5,243 nucleotides of DNA, taken from the NCBI GenBank assembly GCA_947174965.1, contig CAMWKY010000169.1, positions 1-5,243 of the forward strand. Direction: 5' to 3'. The position numbers and the translations under genes were made by a program. A model generated the notes under the pieces. The model made no database searches, was not told the DNA's origin, and saw only the letters and a program-made list of their open reading frames with translations. Source of the stretch: an uncultured Ruminococcus sp. GTDB lineage: Bacteria; Bacillota; Clostridia; Oscillospirales; Ruminococcaceae. Positions 1 to 5,243 of the stretch are shown piece after piece (position 1 is the stretch's first letter; each line of letters begins with the position of its first letter).

Positions 1-1
1 C

Positions 2-412
2 AACACTGTTGCATATGAAGATTCTTCCATGTCAGAAAGATATGCAGCTATGACAGAAGAAGTAGAATGCGGCGTAAATGCAAACGGACAGACTTACGGA
101 ATACTTGATGACTCTACCCCCGACCTTATCGCTGTATTAGGTGACAACGGCAAAGCAGGATATGTCTATGCTACAGATTTTTTCACACCTTCTCCGTCTT
201 GTCCTGAAGAGGCAGTTGCTTATCAAAAAGCAAGGGATAAAGCAATCGCTGACGGAACATATGTGCCAAGGTCAATCAATGTTTACGAATCTGACGGCGA
301 AACATTAATTGACACATTTACAGAATCAATTACAGTAGCAATTATGGCAGAAGATGAAGCCCAGATGTACTCTGCAATGCAGGAAGTGAAAAATGGAAAT
401 GCAGACAAGTAA
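2..412 (+). CDS. 3' end of a hypothetical protein (partial, 5' end outside window)
   Basis: The reading frame is open from the left edge and ends at TAA 410-412, giving 136 visible residues. The ATG at 29 has no ribosome binding site before it and the frame continues upstream, so it is probably internal. I do not recognise a named family. The segment has a compact layout: a 'VNANGQTYGI' stretch, then 'PDLIAVLGDNGKAGYV', then a 'CPEEAVAY' helix, then 'YESDGETLIDTF'. From memory, this order (NGQTYG, PDLI, GKxGYV, PEEA, DGxTxIxxF) recurs as a C-terminal module in extracytoplasmic parts of Firmicute membrane proteins, including some M56/BlaR1-like peptidases; this is an impression, not a search result. 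The tail is acidic and ends NGNADK. No membrane segment or catalytic motif is visible in this fragment. It converges on the c-di-GMP gene and shares the stem-loop terminator with it, so it is a separate transcription unit. Confidence 0.75.
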   Translation, partial: NTVAYEDSSMSERYAAMTEEVECGVNANGQTYGILDDSTPDLIAVLGDNGKAGYVYATDFFTPSPSCPEEAVAYQKARDKAIADGTYVPRSINVYESDGETLIDTFTESITVAIMAEDEAQMYSAMQEVKNGNADK

Positions 413-451
413 AAGAATTACACAAAGACTAAACGACGTATAATATAATTT

Positions 452-494
452 AAGCCATAGTATTTTGATTTTTTCAAGATACTATGGCTTTTTT
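452..494. terminator. Stem-loop terminator between convergent genes, probably bidirectional
   Basis: The arms 452-467 and 475-490 pair over 16 bp with one G-T wobble (464/478). The outer 12 bp, AAGCCATAGTAT against ATACTATGGCTT, are perfect, and the loop is 7 nt (468-474). On the + strand the stem runs directly into TTTTTT (489-494), the classic intrinsic terminator form for the gene ending at 412. On the - strand the stem begins 16 nt past the stop at 506, but what follows is only a broken A/T-rich run (AAATTATATTATA), so termination of the operon is likely but weaker. Confidence 0.88.
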
Positions 495-505
495 GTTTAT
501 AGTTT

Positions 506-3500
506 TTATCTGCCGTTATAGCGGAGTATTTCTTCAACTCGTTCCTTGTCAATCGGAACAGGTTCAAATACAGGTCTTGCAAAATAATAACCCTGAAGCA
601 AGTCAACGCCGCATTCAATAACTGTCTGCAATTCGCCTGATGTTTCAACGCCCTCCGCAAGAACGATAATATTTTTCGCCTTTGAAATCTTCACAAGATT
701 ATGAATGATATTCTTTCGGCTGACATCACTGTCGCAACCGCTTATAATTGCACGGTCAATCTTGATTAAATGAGGTTCAAGAGTTATAAGGGCGTGTTCA
801 CTATTGTAACCACTGCCAAAGTCGTCAAGAGCAGTCATTGCGCCCCACTTTTTCATGCGTGCTTTTTTGTTATTTGTATACTCAATATTCGCCTGTTCGC
901 TTTCAAGAATCTCAAGAACGATATTTTGCAGTATATCGGCATTTTCGTTCTCAATAATTGCTATGTCATTTGCGTTCAGCGTGCAGTTGGAGAGTGAATT
1001 GACAAATACTTTTACATCTCTGCTTATTCTGCCATGTTCAATCTGCTTTCTGTATTCACGCAAAGCAAGTGTCCATGTCAGGCGTTCAACGTCGTTCAGC
1101 TTTGCACCTGTTCTTGCAATTCTGATAAATTCCATAGGTGAACGAAGCGTATTAGACTGCGGTCGCATTAGTGCTTCATAGCCATAAATTGAGCCGTCAT
1201 ATGCGGAGATTATCGGCTGAAATGCATACTTTATGCGCTGTTCGTCAATTATGCTGTTCATTTCCTCAACACCTGTTACAAGTATCGAATCTTTTGTATA
1301 AGAATTTGCGTCAAACTCTGCAATATTGCCCTTTGTGGAGTGCTTTACAGTATACATAGCAAAATCGGCATACTTAACAAGTATCTCATATGAAACAGAA
1401 TCATCAGGATACCATGATATTCCTGCACTTGCCCTGATTTTGTAGTGCGAGCCGTCGGGGAGTATACAGTAACTTCCATCAAATCTTTTTCTGATGATGC
1501 CGATAGCTTTTCTTATGTCATCTTTGGAATCAAATCCATAAAGAAATACATTGAACTCGTCACCCGAAAGTCTCGCCACAACACCATTAAAATCTCTGAA
1601 TCCTTTGAGAACGTTTGCGGCAGTCTTGATATAGTCGTCACCGAAATCATGCCCGTATGTATCATTGACATACTTGAGATTGTCAAGGTCAAACATGATA
1701 AACGCAGATATTTTCAGGTCGTCTTTTTTATTGAAAAGCTCGTCAATCCTGTTGTAATATGCACGTCTGTTGAGAAGTCCTGTTGTGAGGTCGTAATCTC
1801 GTTCATACTCGATTTTTTTCTTTTCAAGGATAGAACTTGTAATATCCTGCACCAAAGCAAGAATATTTGTACCGTCCTTTTTCATGGTGAACTCATACCA
1901 CTTTGTTATGTTGCGTTTTTCGTCAAAATAGCGTATTTCTATCTGTTCATTCGTAACATCACTTTCGGGCAGAAAGATACTGTTTCCGCAGATTCTATTC
2001 TGTGGGTCGAAGTCAGACAGATAGCCCTTGAACGTCTCAAATTTGAGGTTTATATCTTCAATAGGCAGGCATTTCAAATCAAACAATTTTATAAGGCTTT
2101 CCCCGACATACACATTATTGGTTTCAAGGTCGCACATAAAAACACCAATTCCCATATTCACCATGCTGATTATTTTTGATACTCGTGAGGAATATTCGCT
2201 GATATTAATCTGCAACTTCTCGATTGCTTCCGTAAGAGTATCAACTTCAGCAATGCCCGACGAACTGAAACGGATTATTTCATCATCATGCTGATTTTTG
2301 AGTTCGTTCGCTATCCTGTGAACAGGATTTGTGACAATCTTATCAATAAAAATCGCTACTATGACAGTTGCCATAACAGATACAATAGTTGAAATCATCA
2401 GCATTTTTATAAGTCTTGTATAAACACTTATTGTACGCCCCTTTTCAACAATGGAAATCAAAGCCCACTGCTGATTCAGATACGGCGAATCATTGCCATA
2501 GAGGTGCATGAGCTGTATATTTCCAATGGATTCCTCATCAGATTCCCTGCCTATATTGTAAATTTGTGTTTCGTCTGTGCCGTCCATGCGGATAAAATCA
2601 GTATCATCAACAAGTCTGCTGAAAAGTGAGCCATAGCTTACAAGCACGGAATAATTGTTGTTGTTATCGAAATCCGCCCCGACAACATAACAGGCATTGC
2701 CGTTGAAACTGTCATTTGACGGCATATTTTTCATGATAGTCTTGCTTAGGAAACCCACTCCCATAACGCCGTATATTTTTCCGTCATCTGAAATCAGTGG
2801 CAGAGTATACTTGATGCTGGGCAATGCGGATTCAGATATTTTTGAAAAGTCACTCCAATAGCCTAAACTGCTCAGGTTTATGTTATTTTCAACAGCTGTT
2901 TCAATAGTTGTATGGTAAAAATCAAGTGCATTTTCTGAATGACATTCACCCACATCAATATGTGCCGACCATTCGTAATCAAGAGTAATATTATATCTCT
3001 GCGCAGCATCTGAACTTCCTGCCTCCATAAGCAAATCATCATTATCTGCCGTGCCATTAGAGGTTGTGTCCAAATCACGTATATACACGCAGGCTTTATT
3101 TTTCATGCCGTCTCTTTCGTACAAATCACCCGTATCAAGAATCAGAAAAGCATCATTTGCCTCTGATACTCTTAACAGATATATGAGCCTTTGTGTTGCT
3201 TCTGAAATAATTTCCTTGCTTAGTGTTTTATCGGTTGTAAGCTCGTCAATGGACTGTCCGTTTTCCTTTAGAATCCGCTCTGCAACTGCGGTTATGCCAA
3301 TATTTGCCTGATAAACTTCGGGAATATTCTTGACGAACGTATTTTCGATATAGTTTTTTCGGTTGCCTGTTTTTTCAATAAGCATATCATAAGAATACTG
3401 CCGTACAGAATCAAACTCACCGCTTACATACAGAGTACCGAAAAGAGTTGTTGCCTGTATAACGGAAAGAATAAGCATGGGAATAAGCAGTTTTGCAGAA

Positions 3501-3544
3501 AAAGAACTTACATTTTTTTTCTGTTTTTTATCTTTTTGTTTCAT
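506..3544 (-). CDS. Membrane-bound sensor GGDEF-EAL protein (putative diguanylate cyclase/c-di-GMP phosphodiesterase)
   Basis: This 1012-aa protein probably makes and/or degrades cyclic di-GMP at the membrane in response to an outside signal. After a basic start (MKQKDKKQKK) come membrane segment 1 (about 17-40), an extracytoplasmic Cache-like sensor (about 41-375; note 'KYTLPLISDDGKIYGVMGVG' near 245-264), membrane segment 2 (about 379-400), a HAMP-like linker (401-455, 'TNPVHRIANEL'), and a PAS-like domain (about 456-570). The GGDEF domain (about 581-745) has 'DLTTGLLNRRAY', metal ligand D619, substrate residues N627 and D636, and the signature SGDEF at 660-664; the RxxD inhibitory site is absent (DFNG at the matching place). 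The EAL domain (about 758-1000) has E790 of EAL, N849, E878, D907-D908 in DDFGSGY, K928, E964 and Q984, matching the known catalytic set and spacing. Both activities therefore look possible. The ATG overlaps the TAA of the upstream lipoprotein gene by one base, so it is second in a two-gene operon. Family assignment is firm; ligand and net activity are unknown. Confidence 0.96.
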   Translation of the reverse strand: MKQKDKKQKKNVSSFSAKLLIPMLILSVIQATTLFGTLYVSGEFDSVRQYSYDMLIEKTGNRKNYIENTFVKNIPEVYQANIGITAVAERILKENGQSIDELTTDKTLSKEIISEATQRLIYLLRVSEANDAFLILDTGDLYERDGMKNKACVYIRDLDTTSNGTADNDDLLMEAGSSDAAQRYNITLDYEWSAHIDVGECHSENALDFYHTTIETAVENNINLSSLGYWSDFSKISESALPSIKYTLPLISDDGKIYGVMGVGFLSKTIMKNMPSNDSFNGNACYVVGADFDNNNNYSVLVSYGSLFSRLVDDTDFIRMDGTDETQIYNIGRESDEESIGNIQLMHLYGNDSPYLNQQWALISIVEKGRTISVYTRLIKMLMISTIVSVMATVIVAIFIDKIVTNPVHRIANELKNQHDDEIIRFSSSGIAEVDTLTEAIEKLQINISEYSSRVSKIISMVNMGIGVFMCDLETNNVYVGESLIKLFDLKCLPIEDINLKFETFKGYLSDFDPQNRICGNSIFLPESDVTNEQIEIRYFDEKRNITKWYEFTMKKDGTNILALVQDITSSILEKKKIEYERDYDLTTGLLNRRAYYNRIDELFNKKDDLKISAFIMFDLDNLKYVNDTYGHDFGDDYIKTAANVLKGFRDFNGVVARLSGDEFNVFLYGFDSKDDIRKAIGIIRKRFDGSYCILPDGSHYKIRASAGISWYPDDSVSYEILVKYADFAMYTVKHSTKGNIAEFDANSYTKDSILVTGVEEMNSIIDEQRIKYAFQPIISAYDGSIYGYEALMRPQSNTLRSPMEFIRIARTGAKLNDVERLTWTLALREYRKQIEHGRISRDVKVFVNSLSNCTLNANDIAIIENENADILQNIVLEILESEQANIEYTNNKKARMKKWGAMTALDDFGSGYNSEHALITLEPHLIKIDRAIISGCDSDVSRKNIIHNLVKISKAKNIIVLAEGVETSGELQTVIECGVDLLQGYYFARPVFEPVPIDKERVEEILRYNGR

Positions 3545-3546
3545 TA
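3542..3546 (-). promoter_or_regulatory. TAATG stop-start overlap (translational coupling)
   Basis: On the - strand the lipoprotein gene's TAA (3546-3544) shares its last A with the ATG (3544-3542) of the GGDEF-EAL gene. The nearest purine-rich stretch, GGAGAG (3566-3561), lies 16 nt before the ATG, further than is usual for an efficient ribosome binding site. Translation of the second gene therefore probably depends on ribosomes finishing the first. This fixes the start choice and implies linked amounts of the two proteins. Confidence 0.8.
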
Positions 3547-5043
3547 TTTATTTACCATGCTCTCCATAGTTGAACTGAACTTACTGAACCACGTTTCAAA
3601 AGCATTGTCGCTGATATATTCCGCAATAGTCTCCTCACGGTCTGCACCGTCGTTTATCTTTTCAATGATTTCTTGATAAGATTGATTTGCAGTGTCCTGA
3701 ATATAGTTTCCTAAATAATCACGCACTTCTGATGCCGTTTCAAATGGTTTCATAGTATAAAGCGAATAGCTGTTTACTTCGTTTATGGCAAGTTCAAGCG
3801 ATTTAAGCACGGTTTCTTTTACGGCATTTTCCGATTTTGAATTTACATCATCAATCTTTGAATAGTCGTTTGCAGACTTCTTTACTGGCAGATAGCCTGA
3901 ATTTATAGAAAACTCGATATTCCGTTCCTCGTCTGTAAACCATTTAAGAAATACTGCACTTGCTTTTTCCTTTTCCTCCGTGGAGCTTATAACGGACATT
4001 CCTGCTCCCTGCTGAACTGCATAAGGCTCTGTTCCCTCAAAGTTCGGAACGGGCAGAACAATATTTTCAATCGGGTATGTATAGTCGTCATCTATAGTCA
4101 CCTCTGACGGATAGTATGCTGTACCAGTTGTGGAGCATATAATAGCAATGGATTTGCCGATTTTTACGTCGTCACTTCTGTAACGTCCCTGCGCCGTATA
4201 ACAGCCTTTCACATACGGTACATAGTAATTCTGCCATAGTCTTTTCACTGTATCTTTGTCCACATTGAGAACAGGGTTGCCTGAATCATCAAAAGAAATA
4301 AACTCTGCGCCAAGCTGTTTTGCGCCGACTATCATATAATTTGCAACAGAATCCCTGCCGAAAAATGCTCTGCCGTCATTTTCAATATCGGGGGTTAAAG
4401 CGTCGGTATAGTTATAGTATTTCTCAGCAACTTCCGCTATACCCTCCCATGTTTTAAGACTGTCAACAGTAATATTTTCTGCAACGGCAAAATCCTGCCA
4501 ATCTGTCTTGTTGAGTATCATAACTTCTGTACTTTTTGCAGTAGGGAATATCTTGATAGAATCGTCCTGCGAAAACTTGCCCTCATCAATATATTCATCA
4601 ACATATTGGCTTATCTCCTCATCAGTGAAATATTTTCCCAAATCAGCAAGAGCGTTCATGCTGTCAATAACGTATGCGGTTTCAGCATATGTTGCGAAAA
4701 TATCAGGGGGTTCTTTTGCACCCGCATTTTTCTTTACAGATGCAATAACATTGTCTGCGAGGTCTGCTATACTGTCCTTTGAATACGATTCAACTATAAT
4801 TCCCTCGTCACGTCCGACTGTTTTATTAAATTCAGCAACAGCACTGTCAAAATTCATCTGCTGAACGCCGTTGTAATAATGCCATATTGTTATAGTTACA
4901 GGGTCTTTTGAAACATTTGCAGAAACAGACGAACTTTTTGAAGATTCAACAGGCTGTTCCGTTTCAGCATTTTCTCCGCATGATACCATTGAAGTCATTA
5001 ACATCAGCGGAAACAAAAGTGAAAGCACTCTGGATTTTCGCAT
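3544..5043 (-). CDS. Extracellular solute-binding lipoprotein (ABC family 1 type), probable ligand-capturing partner of the GGDEF-EAL protein
   Basis: This 499-aa protein is predicted to be exported, lipidated and anchored on the outer face of the membrane, where it binds a small solute. The signal peptide is basic-hydrophobic (residues 1-21) and ends in a lipobox-like MVSC with C22 as lipidated cysteine; M at -3 is less common than L. A Ser/Glu-rich linker (about 23-46) follows. The mature fold starts with 'ITIWHYYNG' (51-59), then 'PPDIFATYAE' (112-121), 'ALADLGKYF' (131-139), 'STEVMILNKTDW' (171-182), 'QQGAGMSVISS' (344-354) and 'FLKWFTDEERN' (365-375) with 'SGYLPV' (382-387). This order is typical of sugar-type family 1 binding proteins, whose usual length is about 400-450 aa; the C-terminus here is somewhat extended. 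The start is supported by AAGGAGG six bases upstream and by a consensus promoter. It is first in an operon with a c-di-GMP enzyme and no transporter genes lie in the operon, which suggests sensing rather than uptake, or use of a permease encoded elsewhere. Ligand cannot be read from the sequence. Confidence 0.93.
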   Translation of the reverse strand: MRKSRVLSLLFPLMLMTSMVSCGENAETEQPVESSKSSSVSANVSKDPVTITIWHYYNGVQQMNFDSAVAEFNKTVGRDEGIIVESYSKDSIADLADNVIASVKKNAGAKEPPDIFATYAETAYVIDSMNALADLGKYFTDEEISQYVDEYIDEGKFSQDDSIKIFPTAKSTEVMILNKTDWQDFAVAENITVDSLKTWEGIAEVAEKYYNYTDALTPDIENDGRAFFGRDSVANYMIVGAKQLGAEFISFDDSGNPVLNVDKDTVKRLWQNYYVPYVKGCYTAQGRYRSDDVKIGKSIAIICSTTGTAYYPSEVTIDDDYTYPIENIVLPVPNFEGTEPYAVQQGAGMSVISSTEEKEKASAVFLKWFTDEERNIEFSINSGYLPVKKSANDYSKIDDVNSKSENAVKETVLKSLELAINEVNSYSLYTMKPFETASEVRDYLGNYIQDTANQSYQEIIEKINDGADREETIAEYISDNAFETWFSKFSSTMESMVNK

Positions 5044-5049
5044 TATAAT

Positions 5050-5056
5050 CCTCCTT
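5050..5056 (-). promoter_or_regulatory. Ribosome binding site of the lipoprotein gene
   Basis: On the - strand AAGGAGG is followed by a 6-nt spacer (ATTATA) and the ATG ending at 5043. This is a near-perfect Shine-Dalgarno sequence at ideal spacing and confirms the start codon, with the signal peptide immediately following. Confidence 0.9.
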
Positions 5057-5078
5057 ATTTATTTTATACTTTTATATC

Positions 5079-5107
5079 ATTATACCACTTTTTACATAAT
5101 ATGTCAA
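5079..5107 (-). promoter_or_regulatory. Sigma-A promoter of the lipoprotein/GGDEF-EAL operon
   Basis: Read on the - strand: -35 TTGACA (5107-5102), a 17-nt spacer, and -10 TATAAT (5084-5079), preceded by TGG, which makes an extended -10. All twelve core bases match the consensus. Transcription should begin near 5072, leaving a short leader of roughly 30 nt with no room for a riboswitch or attenuator. No second promoter was evident before the downstream gene. Confidence 0.88.
5091..5107. promoter_or_regulatory. Imperfect palindrome over the -35 box (possible operator)
   Basis: The 17-bp stretch TTTACATAATATGTCAA is a dyad around A5099 with 7 of 8 pairs matching (mismatch 5093/5105); the inner ACATA/TATGT arms are perfect. 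It covers the -35 box and part of the spacer of the operon promoter, where a repressor could block RNA polymerase. The DNA is very AT-rich, so chance is a real alternative, and no matching regulator is encoded in the window. Confidence 0.25.
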
Positions 5108-5139
5108 CTATAATTATCAAAAAATTTGTATAAAATATC

Positions 5140-5168
5140 TTGCAATTTCACAAAAAATGGTGTATAAT
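5140..5168 (+). promoter_or_regulatory. Sigma-A promoter of the pyrE-like gene
   Basis: On the + strand, -35 TTGCAA (5140-5145; 4 of 6 to TTGACA), a 17-nt spacer, and a perfect -10 TATAAT (5163-5168). The expected start is near 5175, giving a leader of about 27 nt. That is too short for a PyrR-type attenuator. The -35 boxes of the two divergent promoters are separated by 32 bp, so the two units start from a shared control region. Confidence 0.82.
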
Positions 5169-5187
5169 GTAATTATTAACAAATAAT

Positions 5188-5192
5188 GGAGG
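5188..5192 (+). promoter_or_regulatory. Ribosome binding site of the pyrE-like gene
   Basis: GGAGG lies 9 nt before the ATG at 5202, a good match in sequence and spacing. It supports the reality and the start of the short coding stretch that runs off the right edge. Confidence 0.85.
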
Positions 5193-5201
5193 TTAAAAAT
5201 T

Positions 5202-5243
5202 ATGACTTACAAAGAAAGCTTTATCAGATTCATGGTTGACTGC
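5202..5243 (+). CDS. pyrE: Orotate phosphoribosyltransferase, N-terminal fragment (partial, runs off the right edge)
   Basis: Only 14 codons are visible: MTYKESFIRFMVDC. They closely resemble the start of clostridial PyrE proteins, which typically open with a helix of the form YKxxFIxFMVxxxVLxFGDF. PyrE joins orotate to PRPP to give orotidine 5'-phosphate in pyrimidine synthesis, in the cytoplasm. The diagnostic PRPP-binding motif lies beyond the window, so the name rests on a short helix, supported by a proper promoter, a GGAGG site and correct spacing. The gene is transcribed away from the solute-binding operon and has no obvious functional tie to it. Being a real gene start is near certain; the identity is likely but not proven. 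Confidence 0.7.
   Translation, partial: MTYKESFIRFMVDC

Noticed and set aside
29..412. The ATG at 29 as a true start of the left gene.
   Set aside because: There is no ribosome binding site upstream and the frame is open to the window edge, so the gene most likely starts outside.
418..660. An 80-codon open frame on the - strand running through the terminator.
   Set aside because: It overlaps the EAL domain end in another frame and crosses the stem-loop; no start signal or homology is apparent.
1445..2179. A 244-codon open frame on the + strand.
   Set aside because: It lies wholly antisense to the GGDEF/PAS part of a gene with clear domain motifs, lacks a ribosome binding site, and its translation is Phe/Ile/Val-rich with no recognisable family.
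4508..4864. A 118-codon open frame on the + strand.
   Set aside because: It is antisense to the conserved N-terminal half of the solute-binding protein and is Ser/Ala/Ile-rich as expected of a reverse-strand shadow.
5172..5187. Small hairpin ATTATT-AACA-AATAAT just before the pyrE ribosome binding site.
   Set aside because: The six pairs are all A-T, too weak to act as an attenuator or to hide the GGAGG site, and expected by chance in such AT-rich DNA.
5044..5201. Riboswitch or PyrR attenuator in the divergent region.
   Set aside because: The promoters leave leaders of only about 27-30 nt on each side, too short for either structure.

Overview
The window looks like chromosomal DNA from a low-GC Gram-positive anaerobe, most likely a clostridial or Ruminococcus-like Firmicute. 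The reasons are AT-rich non-coding DNA, GGAGG-type ribosome binding sites, consensus sigma-A promoters, a lipoprotein-anchored solute-binding protein, and a PyrE N-terminus of clostridial type. The genus is inferred from general protein style, not from a database comparison.

Layout: (1) Positions 2-412 (+) hold the 3' end of a gene that starts outside the window; it encodes a probably exported protein of unknown function. (2) Positions 413-505 are a convergent intergenic gap with a strong stem-loop (452-490) followed by a T run, probably serving as terminator for both sides. (3) Positions 5043-506 (-) form a two-gene operon. The first gene encodes a 499-aa lipoprotein of the family 1 ABC solute-binding type. 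It overlaps by one base (TAATG) a second gene for a 1012-aa membrane protein with a Cache-like outside sensor, HAMP-like linker, PAS-like domain, GGDEF domain and EAL domain. (4) Positions 5044-5201 are a divergent promoter region with a near-perfect sigma-A promoter on each strand. (5) Positions 5202-5243 (+) are the first 14 codons of what appears to be pyrE (orotate phosphoribosyltransferase).

The main point of interest is the operon. A solute-binding lipoprotein is translationally coupled to a c-di-GMP synthase/phosphodiesterase, and no ABC permease or ATPase gene lies in the operon. This resembles NspS-MbaA of Vibrio cholerae, where a periplasmic binding protein acts as ligand sensor for a membrane GGDEF-EAL enzyme. 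The inference is that the lipoprotein captures a small molecule, perhaps a sugar, outside the cell and controls c-di-GMP turnover through the membrane protein. Catalytic residues of both GGDEF and EAL domains look intact, so the output could go either way. No mobile elements, CRISPR arrays, tRNA or rRNA genes were seen.
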